NCBI GenBank assembly: GCA_016931085.1
Contig: JAFGFO010000190.1
Span: 1-15,040 of the forward strand
DNA from: Thermoflexales bacterium
Lineage (GTDB): Bacteria > Chloroflexota > Anaerolineae > Fen-1058
Reading direction: 5' to 3'
DNA length: 15,040 bases
The notes beneath the pieces are model-generated. The model was not told the DNA's origin and did not search any database. It saw only the letters and a list, made by a program, of their open reading frames with translations. A program made the position numbers and the translations under genes. Of the stretch, positions 1-8,088 are shown one piece after another. Every line of letters starts with the position of its first letter. Within the stretch, counting starts at the first letter, position 1.

Positions 1-1
1 C

Positions 2-3000
2 GCGCCCGTCATCCACCGCGTCACGCTCGACTGCCTCGACGACGACCGCCTGGGCGAAACGCTCGACGTGATCTGGGAACGCGAAGTCCATACCGCCGTG
101 CACGACATCATCGGCTTGCCCAAACCAGAAGCTTGGGATCCAGTCGCGCGCTTTGGCGCCTTCCTGCACGCCGTCGAATGGTCTACCGGCTCGGTGCTGG
201 AAGGCCCGGCCATCCAGGCGCCCTTTCGCGGCGCGATCGAGATCGAGGAATACCAACTCGAGCCGGTCGCCCGCGCGCTCGTGATGCCGCGCGTCAACTT
301 GCTCATCGCCGACGACGTGGGCCTGGGCAAGACGATCGAGGCGGGACTCGTGCTGCAAGAGCTGCTGGTCCGCCAGCGCGTCCGGCGCGTGATGGTGGTG
401 TGCCCGGCCTCGCTCCAGCGGCAGTGGAAAGAAGAGATGGAGCTGCGCTTTCAACTGCCCTTCGAGATCATCGATCGCGAGTCCATCGGCCGCCTGCGCC
501 GCGAATACGGTCTGCACGTCAACCCCTGGAACAGCTTCCCCCGCCTGATTACGTCGATGGATTTTATCAAGCGCGAATACCCGCTGCGCCTGTTCCGCGA
601 AAGCTTGCAGCGCGGCGACGGCAGCCCGTTGTACGACTGGGACCTCCTCATCGTGGACGAGGTGCACAACCTGATGCCCTCGGGCCGCAAGAGCTATGTG
701 CGCGACAGCGAGCGCACGCGCATGCTGCGCGGCCTGGTGGATCATTTCGAGCACCGACTGTTCCTGACCGCCACGCCGCATAACGGCTACACCGAAAGTT
801 TTACGGCGCTGTTGGAAATGCTCGATCCGCTGCGCTTTTCGCGCGGCCCGACGCTTGACCACGACCAGGTCAAGGTGGTGATGATCCGCCGCCTGAAGGA
901 TGACCTGCTCGACGAATTGGGCCGGCGCAAATTCGCGCTGCGCCAGGTGCTGCCCTTGTGGATTGACCTCACGCCGGCCGAACGCCGCATGCACGAGCTG
1001 CTGCGCCAGTACAGCGAGGCGCGTCTGGCGCGGGTGGACTGGAACAAGGCGCTGCCGATCCGCTTTGCGCTGACGCTGCTCACCAAGCGGCTGCTGTCGT
1101 CGCCGCTGGCCTTTGCCAATTCACTGGACGTGCACTTCAAGACATTGGGGCAAGGCGCGCCAGCCACTCCTCTCCCGCAAGGGGAAGAGCCAGGGGTGGG
1201 GTCCGACTTCCCTCTCCGCATCGGGGAGGGGGTGGGGGTGGGGTCCGACCAGCCCGACGAAGCCCTGGCCGAGCGTTTGCGCCAGCGCGCCGAAGAGGAA
1301 TGGGACAATGACGAGGAAAAGGCCCGCGCTGAAGAAGACGCGCTGCAAGAAAACACGCGCTTGTTTGGCGACCTGAGCGGGCAAGAGCGCGACTGGCTGG
1401 TCGAGCTTGAGGCCGCTGCCGAAAGCTTGCGCTCTCAGGCTGATAGCAAAGCGCAGGCGCTGATCGATTGGATTCAAGAGCACTTGAACCCGAGCGGGCG
1501 CTGGAACCGCGAACGGCTGATTGTCTTTACCGAGTACCGCGACACGCTGACTTTTCTCAAGACGCTGTTTGAGGCGTGCGGCTGGGGCGAACGAATCATC
1601 ACGTTGATGGGCGGAATGGGCACCACCGAGCGCGAAACCGTCAAGCAAATCTTTCGCGCCTCCCCCGCTGAAAACCCGGCGCGCATTCTGTTGGCTACCG
1701 ACGCTGCTTCGGAAGGGCTGAACCTCCAGGAACACTGCCGCTACCTCATCCATTACGAAATCCCCTGGAACCCCAACCGCATGGAGCAGCGCAATGGCCG
1801 CATTGACCGCCATGGCCAGCGTGCCCAAGAGGTGTTTTGCCACCACTTTGTCTACCGCAACCACGCGGATTCTCAATTCTTGCAGACGGTGGTAGACAAG
1901 ATGCAGACCATGCGCGCCGACTTGGGCAGCGTGGGCGAAGTGATAGCATCCCAGGTCGAAGAAGCCATGTTGGGGCGGCGCGAACTGTTTGAGCTGCCCG
2001 AAGAACGCCGGCTGCGCGTGCAGAACGAGGTCAAGGCTGACTTGCTCACCGAACAGCGCGCGCGTGAGCTGGCACAGCAACTGGCGCAAGCCCGCCGCCA
2101 GTGGGCGCTTTACCCCGATAACTTGTACCTGGTCTTGCACGAGGCGCTGCGCACGACCGGGCACGCCGGCCTGGAGCCGGTCACCGACGGTGATCTGGCC
2201 GGCTCAGCCTGGTGGCTCAAGACGCTGCCGCCGGCGTGGGCCGATTGCCGCGAGTCTATCCGCGACGACAAGGGCCGCCTGTTGATGCTGGTCTTTGACC
2301 ACAGCCTGGCGCGCGACCGGCGCGACGTGACGCTGGTGCACCTCAACCACCCGCTGATGCGGCGGGCGATGGGTGCTTTCCGGGCGCAGTTGTGGGCCGA
2401 GGGGTTCACGGCCGGCGAGTCGATGCACCGTGCGTCTTATCGCGTGCTGCCCGATTACAAGCTAGACGGCCCCATCGTCGTGGCGTATGCACGCGTGGTG
2501 GCGGTGAGCGTGTTGGGACAAAAACTGCACGAGGCGTTGCTGCCGGTGGGTGGGCAGATTCGCCAGCGCGACATCATCCCGCTCAAAGACGATGTGTTAG
2601 CCGGCTTGCCGGCCGAAGAGGCCGAGTTTCCCGCGCTCCCCGCCCAAGTGGGCAGCCACCTGCGCGCCTTGTTTCCACATCACGAGCGAGTCTTGCTCAA
2701 GCTGCTGGACGAGCGGCAAGCGGCCGAAGAAAAGCGCCTGCGGGCGCTGCTGCGCGAGCGGATCAAGGACGAAACAGCCGGCGTGACCAGGCTGATGCGC
2801 GAGCGAATCCGCGAGGTGGAAAAGCGCCTGGGCGATATCCAAACCGAGATGCCCCGGCAACTGAGCTTGTTCGATCCTGACGAGGCCGAGCAGTACCGCG
2901 AAGATGCGGCCTGGCTGGAACGCAAGCTGGACTATTTGCGCGAGCGCCTGGACAGCGAACCTGAGCGCATCAAGCAGCGTTACACCTTGCGCAGCGTGCG

Positions 3001-3055
3001 TGTATTCCCGATGGGTTTGTTGTACATGTTGCCTCAAAAGCTGGTGAAAGGATAA
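2..3055 (+). CDS. drmD: SNF2/RapA-type helicase, DISARM DrmD-like (5' truncated)
   Basis: This is a superfamily 2 SNF2-like ATPase that is expected to translocate on DNA as the DrmD subunit of class 1 DISARM. Seen: Walker A ADDVGLGKT at about bases 308-334, motif II DEVH at 656-667, motif III TATPH near 769-783, then the second RecA lobe with FTEYRD near 1528-1545, ATDAASEGLNL near 1694-1728 and the arginine-finger motif RNGRIDRHGQ near 1790-1820. A coiled-coil, charged stretch follows at about 2690-2860, and the C-terminus (EPERIKQRYTLRSVRV) looks like other DrmD proteins. The frame is open from base 2 with protein-like sequence (RVTLDCLDDDRLGETLDVIW) before the GTG at 68, so that GTG is judged internal and the true start lies outside the window. 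A repeat insert at 1165-1249 lies between the two lobes. The next gene begins 2 nt after the stop. A generic RapA/HepA-like helicase is the alternative. Confidence 0.88.
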   Translation, partial: APVIHRVTLDCLDDDRLGETLDVIWEREVHTAVHDIIGLPKPEAWDPVARFGAFLHAVEWSTGSVLEGPAIQAPFRGAIEIEEYQLEPVARALVMPRVNLLIADDVGLGKTIEAGLVLQELLVRQRVRRVMVVCPASLQRQWKEEMELRFQLPFEIIDRESIGRLRREYGLHVNPWNSFPRLITSMDFIKREYPLRLFRESLQRGDGSPLYDWDLLIVDEVHNLMPSGRKSYVRDSERTRMLRGLVDHFEHRLFLTATPHNGYTESFTALLEMLDPLRFSRGPTLDHDQVKVVMIRRLKDDLLDELGRRKFALRQVLPLWIDLTPAERRMHELLRQYSEARLARVDWNKALPIRFALTLLTKRLLSSPLAFANSLDVHFKTLGQGAPATPLPQGEEPGVGSDFPLRIGEGVGVGSDQPDEALAERLRQRAEEEWDNDEEKARAEEDALQENTRLFGDLSGQERDWLVELEAAAESLRSQADSKAQALIDWIQEHLNPSGRWNRERLIVFTEYRDTLTFLKTLFEACGWGERIITLMGGMGTTERETVKQIFRASPAENPARILLATDAASEGLNLQEHCRYLIHYEIPWNPNRMEQRNGRIDRHGQRAQEVFCHHFVYRNHADSQFLQTVVDKMQTMRADLGSVGEVIASQVEEAMLGRRELFELPEERRLRVQNEVKADLLTEQRARELAQQLAQARRQWALYPDNLYLVLHEALRTTGHAGLEPVTDGDLAGSAWWLKTLPPAWADCRESIRDDKGRLLMLVFDHSLARDRRDVTLVHLNHPLMRRAMGAFRAQLWAEGFTAGESMHRASYRVLPDYKLDGPIVVAYARVVAVSVLGQKLHEALLPVGGQIRQRDIIPLKDDVLAGLPAEEAEFPALPAQVGSHLRALFPHHERVLLKLLDERQAAEEKRLRALLRERIKDETAGVTRLMRERIREVEKRLGDIQTEMPRQLSLFDPDEAEQYREDAAWLERKLDYLRERLDSEPERIKQRYTLRSVRVFPMGLLYMLPQKLVKG
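1165..1249. repeat. In-frame tandem GC-rich dispersed repeat inside drmD
   Basis: Two related units sit side by side, each with a CTCTCC-type arm, a GGGGA/GGGGAGGGG arm and an identical 15-bp end GGGGTGGGGTCCGAC (1193-1207 and 1235-1249). The 42-nt period equals 14 codons and gives the repeated peptide GVGSD. It resembles the widely dispersed repeats that translate as PLPxGEGxGVG in several phyla. It lies between the two RecA lobes of the helicase. Confidence 0.7.
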
Positions 3056-3057
3056 CG

Positions 3058-6000
3058 ATGACTCGAAGCGGCCACCTTCACGACTGGCTTTCCCTGGTAT
3101 CGCTTTCCGGCCTTGTGGTGAGCGAGCCGGTGCTGGCTTCTGCCTTCCCGCGCGGGCCGGAGCGGGTCGACCCGCGCCTGGCGCGCCGCTTTATCCGCGA
3201 GTGGGAACGCTTCCGGCTGAACAAGGGCGCCGACCCGCAAGGCCGCTGGATCGATTTTATCTTGCACGAGGTTTTGGCGTGGGAATATGCCCGCGTGCGC
3301 AAGGGCCACGAGCTGCCGCCGCAGACGAACGTCACTTTGCTCGAAGTGAGCCAGACGCTGCGCCCATCGCGCGTGCTGGTAGATGCACAAGGCTTGCCCG
3401 CTCTCGCGCTGACCATCATTCCGCCGGATCGCGACCTGGACCGGCCCGAAACCGAGACAGGCCGCTGGAAGGCTTCGCCATTCACCAAGCTGGACAGGCT
3501 GCTGCGCGAAAGCGGCGTGCCGCTGGGCCTGCTCACCAATGGCAGCGAGTGGCGGCTGGTCTACGCTGCCGGCGGGCTCTCTACGGCCAGCCTGAGCTGG
3601 AGCGCGCAGACCTGGGCCGACGAGCAGCCCGCGCTGCACGGGTTCTACACGCTGCTCGGCCGAGAGTGGGTGTACGGCTTGCTTGGCCTGATCGGGCAAT
3701 CGCAGGATCGCCAGGTGGACGTGGCCGACCAACTGGGCGAGCAGGTGCGCGCGGCGGTGGATGTGTTTGTGCATGCTTTGGACGAATCCGACCGCGCCAG
3801 CGGGGGTGAGCTGCTAGGGGGTGCGCCGCTCGATCAATTGTACGAGATGTCCATCACGCTGATGATGCGGCTGGTGTTTATCTTGTACGCCGAAGAGAAC
3901 AACCTGCTGCCGCATGGCCAGATCTTTTACGATCGTTCTTATGGGCTTTCGCACCTGGTCACGCGCCTGGAAGCCGAGCGCCGCGCTGACGTGGAGGCGA
4001 TGAGCCGCGCGTGCGATGCGTGGGGGCAACTGCTGGCGGCCTTTCGCCTGATTCACGATGGCTGCCCGCATCCCGACCTGTCACTGCACGCTTACGGCGG
4101 CGATTTGTTCGATCCCCAGCGTTATCGGCGTCCCGATGTGGGGGCAAAGCATGCTTTGCCCATCTTGGAGGACCCGCGCCTGCAAGTGAACAATCTGGCC
4201 GTCTATACCATCCTGCGCAAGCTGACCTTTGCCCGCACGCGATTGGGGACGGTCACGCTGCCTCAGCGCGTCAGCTATCGCAGCCTGGACATCGAGCAGA
4301 TCGGCTATGTGTACCAGGGCTTGCTCGACCGCCAGTTGGCGCGCGCCGGAAGCGACCCGCTGCTCAAGCTCAAAGGCGCAAGCGAAGCGATTGCCTCTCT
4401 GGCCGAATTGGAAGCGATGCCGCCCGGCAGGCGCGCTGCCTTTCTGGCGCGGCTGGCCGGCCGCGATGAAGCGGCGATCGCCAGCGAGCTGGGCATAAAT
4501 GACCCTTCGACAAGCTCAGGGGCCGTTGGGGCTGTGGCCGCTGAACCTGTCGATGCTGAACCTGTCGAAGCGGCGGCAAGCTCAGGGGGCGCCATCTCTT
4601 GGCCGGAGGCGGACGAGCTGCGCGAAGACTTTGAACCAGCCCTGGCCGAGCGCGCTGTGCCTTATGCCCGCGTCATCACCAGCGGCGGCGTGATCGCGCC
4701 GGGGCAGCTTTATCTCACCACCGGGCAGAGCCGGCGCGCCACCGGCACGCATTACACGCCGCAATCGCTCACCGCGCCGATCGTCGAGGCCACGCTGGGG
4801 CCGCTGGTGTATGAACGCTTTGAGCCGGCCCCTTCTCCTGTCCCCCCCGCGAGCGATGGGGCAGACTCCCCTCTCCTCAGGGAGAGGGGTGGGGGTGAGG
4901 GTAGAGCGACCTGGCGCGGCACGGGCCTGAAATCGCCGGCCGAAATCCTCAGCCTGAAGGTGTGCGACATTGCCACCGGCTCGGCGGCCTTTTTGGTGCA
5001 GGCTGACCGTTACCTGGCCGAGCGGCTGATGGACGCCTGGGATCAGATCGAGGCGCAGCACCCCGGCATCCACATTACGCCGTTTGGGCAACTGTCGACC
5101 GCCCGCCCGCAAGAGCGCTTGCTGCCGGCCGACCGCGCCGAGCGGCTGGTTTTGGCCCGCCGGCTGGTGGCCGAGCGCTGCCTGTACGGTGTGGACAAGA
5201 ACCCGCTGGCGGTCGAGATGGGGCGGCTGTCGCTGTGGCTGGCGACGCTGGCCAAGGACAAGCCCTTCACCTTTCTCAATCACGCGCTCAAGTGCGGCGA
5301 CTCGCTGGTGGGTGCGGACGTGTACCAGTTCCTCACCTGGTCGACCAGCGGCACGGGCACCAAAGCACCGCTGCTGCAAGAAATCCTCAAGGCCGACCTG
5401 GAGCGCGCCGCCGCGGCCCGCCGCCAGTTGCAAGCCTTTACCGTGCTGGATGTGCAAGACGTCGAGCGCAAGGCCGCGCTCAACGCCGAAGCCGAGCAGG
5501 CATTGGCGCGCATCCGGCTGGGCTGCGATTTGCTCATCGGAGCGCAGTTGTGTGGGATGGACTCGCGCCAGGCGGGCGACTTGCTCGACCGCTATACTTC
5601 TGGCGTGGAGCGCGAAACCTTGCTGGCTTATGGGCCGGCGCGGCAAGCGTTGGAAGCAGCCGGCAAGGTGCGTCCGTTCCACTGGCCGTTCGAGTTCCCC
5701 GAAGTGTTCTTGCCGCCCGACGCCGACCCCGCCACGCCCACACTACTGCTGGGCGCGGGGATGGACGCCTTTTTGGGCAATCCGCCGTTTGTTGGTGGGC
5801 GGCGCATCCGCGAAACGTTGGGCGATGATTATCGTGAGTATTTGTACGTGGGCTACCCTGGCTCAAGCGGCAATGCCGATTACAGCGCCTTCTTTTTCTT
5901 GCGTGCGTTTGACAAGCTGCGCCCGAATGGGCGCTTAGGGCTGCTTGCCACCAACACGATTGCCCAGGGTGACACTCGCGAAACTGGGTTAGACAAAATT

Positions 6001-7248
6001 ATCCGCGATGGCGGCGCAATTTATGCTGCCACATCCTCGATGCCATGGCCTGGTGCGGCGGCGGTTCATGTGAGCGTGGTTCATGTGGCAAAGGGTAAGT
6101 ATGATGGGGCCAAGGTGCTGAATGGTCAAAAGACAGATGCTATCACTTCTTATCTTGACCGGCAAACAAGACTCGGCAATCCGAAGCGATTGAAGCAAAA
6201 CGCTGACAAGAGCTTTCAGGGTTCAGTGGTAGTGGGAATGGGATTTATTCTTGAGCCAGAAGAGGCACAAGTTTTGATTGAGCGTGACCCGCGCAATAGA
6301 GATGTATTGCTCCCCTACCTAAATGGAGAAGATTTGAACAGTCGCTCTGACCAATCGCCGAGCCGTTGGATTATCAACTTTTTCGATTGGCCCTTGGAAA
6401 AGGCTGAAACCTATACAGAGCCAATGGCAATTGCACGAGAAAAGGTTTATCCTGCTCGCGCAAAAGTGAGTCGAGAAGCACATCGAAGACATTGGTGGCA
6501 TTATGGCGACAAACGCCCTGCTCTTTATAAGGCCATTGCTTCATTGCAACAAGTGCTAGTGTGCTCACGTGTTTCCAAGTTTTTGTCTTTCGTTTTTGTC
6601 CCTTTAGGATGGGTCTATGCCGATACCATAGTTGTTGTAGCTTCGAAGGAAAACAAGAATTTTGCCCTTGTGCAATCTGGGTTGCACGAACTCTGGACAA
6701 GAAAATATGCTTCATCTCTTGAGACCCGGCTACGTTATACGCCTTCTGATGTTTTTGAAACCTTTCCCTTCCCTCAATCCCTAACCGCAGACCAACGTGC
6801 TGCCTTGGAGCGCATCGGCGAGCACTATCACGAGCATCGCCGCCAGGTGATGCTGGCGCGGCAGGAGGGCCTGACCAAGACCTACAACCGCTTTCACGAC
6901 CCGGCCTGCCGAGACGGCGACATTGCCGAGCTGCGCCGCCTGCACGTCGAGATGGATCAGGCCGTGCTCGCGGCTTACGGCTGGGGTGATCTCACACTCG
7001 ACCACGACTTTTACGGCGAGGGCAAGGACGCGCGGTATACGCTTTCGCTCGGCGTGAAGGAGGAACTCTTGCGCCGCCTGCTGCTGCTCAATTTTGAAAT
7101 CGCCGCCAGGGAAGAGCAAGAGAGCAAAAAGCAGGGGGCAGGAGGCAAGAAAGCAAAAGGCAAGAAAGGGGGCAAGCAAGGCAAGAGCGCGCAGGCGGGC
7201 AAAAAAGGCAGGAGCAAACAGGCTCCAGAACAGGCGCGGCTGTTGTAA
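3058..7248 (+). CDS. drmMI: Eco57I-type adenine DNA methyltransferase, DISARM DrmMI-like
   Basis: This is a gamma-type N6-adenine methyltransferase that probably marks self DNA in a DISARM-like system. Seen in the 1396 residues: an N-terminal region resembling type I/IIG R-subunit N-domains (LGLLTNGSEWRLVY near residue 160) but without a clear ExK nuclease signature; SAM-binding motif I as DIATGSAAF from D637; motif II VDKNPLAVEMGRLSLW from V712; catalytic motif IV NPPF at 908-911; TNTIAQGDTRETG after it; a target-recognition region around residues 975-1245 that is AT-richer than its surroundings; and a Lys/Gly/Gln-rich tail over the last 45 residues. The ATG at 3058 has GAAAGGA at 3046-3052, 5 nt upstream, and follows drmD by 2 nt, so the two are one operon. 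Three or more palindromic repeats are inserted in frame. A BREX PglX-like or stand-alone type IIG enzyme is the alternative; the adjacent DrmD argues for DrmMI. Confidence 0.83.
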   Translation: MTRSGHLHDWLSLVSLSGLVVSEPVLASAFPRGPERVDPRLARRFIREWERFRLNKGADPQGRWIDFILHEVLAWEYARVRKGHELPPQTNVTLLEVSQTLRPSRVLVDAQGLPALALTIIPPDRDLDRPETETGRWKASPFTKLDRLLRESGVPLGLLTNGSEWRLVYAAGGLSTASLSWSAQTWADEQPALHGFYTLLGREWVYGLLGLIGQSQDRQVDVADQLGEQVRAAVDVFVHALDESDRASGGELLGGAPLDQLYEMSITLMMRLVFILYAEENNLLPHGQIFYDRSYGLSHLVTRLEAERRADVEAMSRACDAWGQLLAAFRLIHDGCPHPDLSLHAYGGDLFDPQRYRRPDVGAKHALPILEDPRLQVNNLAVYTILRKLTFARTRLGTVTLPQRVSYRSLDIEQIGYVYQGLLDRQLARAGSDPLLKLKGASEAIASLAELEAMPPGRRAAFLARLAGRDEAAIASELGINDPSTSSGAVGAVAAEPVDAEPVEAAASSGGAISWPEADELREDFEPALAERAVPYARVITSGGVIAPGQLYLTTGQSRRATGTHYTPQSLTAPIVEATLGPLVYERFEPAPSPVPPASDGADSPLLRERGGGEGRATWRGTGLKSPAEILSLKVCDIATGSAAFLVQADRYLAERLMDAWDQIEAQHPGIHITPFGQLSTARPQERLLPADRAERLVLARRLVAERCLYGVDKNPLAVEMGRLSLWLATLAKDKPFTFLNHALKCGDSLVGADVYQFLTWSTSGTGTKAPLLQEILKADLERAAAARRQLQAFTVLDVQDVERKAALNAEAEQALARIRLGCDLLIGAQLCGMDSRQAGDLLDRYTSGVERETLLAYGPARQALEAAGKVRPFHWPFEFPEVFLPPDADPATPTLLLGAGMDAFLGNPPFVGGRRIRETLGDDYREYLYVGYPGSSGNADYSAFFFLRAFDKLRPNGRLGLLATNTIAQGDTRETGLDKIIRDGGAIYAATSSMPWPGAAAVHVSVVHVAKGKYDGAKVLNGQKTDAITSYLDRQTRLGNPKRLKQNADKSFQGSVVVGMGFILEPEEAQVLIERDPRNRDVLLPYLNGEDLNSRSDQSPSRWIINFFDWPLEKAETYTEPMAIAREKVYPARAKVSREAHRRHWWHYGDKRPALYKAIASLQQVLVCSRVSKFLSFVFVPLGWVYADTIVVVASKENKNFALVQSGLHELWTRKYASSLETRLRYTPSDVFETFPFPQSLTADQRAALERIGEHYHEHRRQVMLARQEGLTKTYNRFHDPACRDGDIAELRRLHVEMDQAVLAAYGWGDLTLDHDFYGEGKDARYTLSLGVKEELLRRLLLLNFEIAAREEQESKKQGAGGKKAKGKKGGKQGKSAQAGKKGRSKQAPEQARLL
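4142..4161. repeat. Perfect 20-bp palindrome inside drmMI
   Basis: GGGCAAAGCATGCTTTGCCC is an exact 20-bp palindrome, translated in frame as part of DVGAKHALPIL. From memory, the same core recurs as a dispersed intergenic palindrome in Chloroflexota-type genomes; that origin is recollection, while the palindrome itself is seen. Confidence 0.7.
4502..4590. repeat. CCTTCGACAAGCTCAGG-type dispersed repeat cluster inside drmMI
   Basis: The block starts with CCCTTCGACAAGCTCAGGG (4503-4521), a well-known dispersed bacterial repeat core. It then has two direct copies of GCTGAACCTGTCGA (4540-4553 and 4555-4568, 15-bp period) in inverted relation to the first unit, and another AAGCTCAGGG. It translates as low-complexity DPSTSSG...EPVDAEPVE with no frameshift, in a linker before the methylase core. 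Confidence 0.7.
4829..4905. repeat. GC-rich palindromic repeat inside drmMI before motif I
   Basis: An exact 9-bp inverted repeat, CCCCTCTCC (4868-4876) and GGAGAGGGG (4881-4889) with a 4-nt loop, is flanked by a C-rich left side and TGGGGGTGAGGG on the right. It translates as SPLLRERGGGEGR. It is about 20 residues before the SAM-binding motif and belongs to the same repeat class as the insert in drmD. Confidence 0.65.
5985..6790 (+). other. AT-richer block covering the target-recognition region of drmMI
   Basis: Within this block the codon third positions stop favouring G/C. For example, bases 6541-6600 have 24 of 60 G+C, while 5221-5280 in the same gene have 38 of 60. The block starts shortly after the NPPF motif and ends abruptly near 6790, where GC-rich sequence returns. 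It matches where gamma-class methylases carry target recognition, so domain exchange by recombination is inferred. Confidence 0.55.
7108..7232 (+). repeat. Purine-rich low-complexity tail of drmMI
   Basis: Irregular repeats of GGCAAGA, AGCAAAA and GGGGGCAGGAGGC encode a tail very rich in Lys, Gly and Gln at the C-terminus of the methylase. It may be a basic DNA-binding tail, or another dispersed simple repeat captured at the gene end. I see no folded domain in it. Confidence 0.55.
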
Positions 7249-7332
7249 CTTCCTTGACGCCGGTTGCTTTGCCGCGTATACTTTAGGCAGAGGTGAAACG
7301 ATATAAAGCGAGGCCCTGAGTCGATGCCGTCC
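7249..7332. other. Short intergenic region between convergent drmMI and tumE
   Basis: These 84 bases separate the 3' ends of drmMI (+) and tumE (-). They hold the promoter candidate at 7254-7282. I see no convincing stem followed by a T-run on either strand, so no terminator is called. Confidence 0.5.
7254..7282 (+). promoter_or_regulatory. Strong sigma70-type promoter candidate facing tumE
   Basis: TTGACG (7254-7259) and TATACT (7277-7282) are separated by exactly 17 nt, close to the housekeeping consensus. It lies just after the drmMI stop and points rightwards into the antisense side of tumE and tumA, not towards an adjacent sense gene. It could produce an antisense RNA, or be the former promoter of the helicase gene left behind when tumAE was inserted. 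Confidence 0.5.
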
Positions 7333-7722
7333 TCAAGCGGGGTGGATCAATTGGCCGATGATGTCCAGCACGCTCAAGATATTAACCGGCTGAGAAGGTG
7401 CGACGGTATCGGCAGGGCCGATATGAACGTGATGCGGAAAACCGGCCAACGCAGGGAAATGCGGGGTGTTATCCCACCGCCGGATCAAGTGGCCTTGCGC
7501 GTCGGACCAATGATAACTATACGTGATCGTGTTGGTTTGACCTGCGACGGAACGCTGCACGTACTCAGAAAATTCAAGTTGGCTGTGGTCATCCAGCGTC
7601 AGGCGAACGCGCATATGGCCGTCAGTTGACGTGCTGCGTTCACGCAGCACGTCCAGGTCGGTTATGAGGGGATCTGTGAGCAGGCGGTCCTTGATGGCTT
7701 CAAGGTATTCTGCGATGGTCAT
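7333..7722 (-). CDS. tumE: TumE family toxin (DUF6516)
   Basis: This is a 129-residue protein of the TumE/DUF6516 family, the toxin of a type II toxin-antitoxin pair; its molecular target is not something I can state. Seen: MTIAEYLEAIKDRLLTDPLI at the N-terminus, a beta-rich middle with YSYHW, then the family hallmark RRWDNTPHFP followed by FPHHVHIG and a C-terminal helix LSVLDIIGQLI. The open frame extends 24 codons further upstream, but that part overlaps tumA and is not family-like. The ATG at 7722-7720 has AGGA at 7732-7729, 6 nt upstream, and starts 2 nt after the tumA stop. It is therefore co-transcribed with tumA and opposes the defence operon, with its 3' end 84 nt from the end of drmMI. 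Confidence 0.82.
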   Translation of the reverse strand: MTIAEYLEAIKDRLLTDPLITDLDVLRERSTSTDGHMRVRLTLDDHSQLEFSEYVQRSVAGQTNTITYSYHWSDAQGHLIRRWDNTPHFPALAGFPHHVHIGPADTVAPSQPVNILSVLDIIGQLIHPA

Positions 7723-7724
7723 AG

Positions 7725-8060
7725 TTATTCCTGGTCGGTCAGCAGGTGCAGCCGCGCGCGGAGGTTGTCGGCCATCTGAACCAGCGAGGCCCACTCGACA
7801 TAGTCCATGCGGTCATCGGTCTGCCCGGCCTGGAATTGGAGGTAAAATTCAGCCGAAGTCATGCCGTATTGCTGCTCAAAGCCGGCCATGTCGTTTTGCA
7901 GTTGGCCTAACTGGGTGCGGCACTCGGCGGCTTCGTACTCCAGCAGCTTGTTCAGCGTGCGCTCGACGCGTTGGCTGGCTTGGCCTTGCTTGTACAGTTG
8001 CGCCAATGCTGTGAGCCGCTGCGCCACAGTGTTGGCATTGAGTGTTTGAGTTGTGTCCAT
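7725..8060 (-). CDS. tumA: TumA family antitoxin
   Basis: This is a 111-residue helical, acidic protein that matches the TumA antitoxins paired with TumE. Seen: a central helix LEYEAAECRTQLGQLQNDMA, then FEQQYGMTSAEFYLQFQAG and the characteristic DDRMDYVEWASLVQMADNLRARL. It should bind and neutralise TumE and, as is usual in such pairs, may repress its own promoter. The ATG at 8060-8058 is preceded by AGGAG at 8073-8069 with 8 nt spacing. A TATAAT box lies further upstream at 8094-8089. Antitoxin-first order and a 2-nt gap to tumE are typical of type II modules. The gene is divergent from the large helicase, sharing a 67-bp intergenic region. Confidence 0.82.
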   Translation of the reverse strand: MDTTQTLNANTVAQRLTALAQLYKQGQASQRVERTLNKLLEYEAAECRTQLGQLQNDMAGFEQQYGMTSAEFYLQFQAGQTDDRMDYVEWASLVQMADNLRARLHLLTDQE

Positions 8061-8078
8061 GTGTCATACTCCTACAAT
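8051..8078 (+). promoter_or_regulatory. Candidate promoter for the large helicase gene
   Basis: TTGTGT (8051-8056) and TACAAT (8073-8078) with 16-nt spacing point rightwards, about 50 nt before the helicase ATG. The match is only moderate. The -35 overlaps the first codons of tumA, so the two divergent units would interfere with each other. Confidence 0.3.
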
Positions 8079-8088
8079 AACTGTATCC

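Noticed and set aside
68..70. GTG at 68 as the start of drmD
   Set aside because: The frame is open from base 2 and the upstream residues look like the DrmD N-terminal region. There is no Shine-Dalgarno sequence before this GTG.
1121..2164. 347-codon minus-strand open frame within drmD
   Set aside because: It is antisense to conserved helicase motifs, has no family-like sequence, and is explained by GC-rich codon shadows.
4582..5682. 366-codon minus-strand open frame within drmMI
   Set aside because: It covers the methylase motif I region in antisense and shows no recognisable domain.
7324..7629. 101-codon plus-strand open frame opposite tumE
   Set aside because: It lies downstream of the promoter at 7254-7282, but its sequence is the antisense of the conserved TumE motifs. 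An RNA is more likely than a protein.
7723..7794. Longer TumE starting at 7794
   Set aside because: The added 24 residues overlap tumA and are unlike the family. The ATG at 7722 has AGGA at proper spacing.
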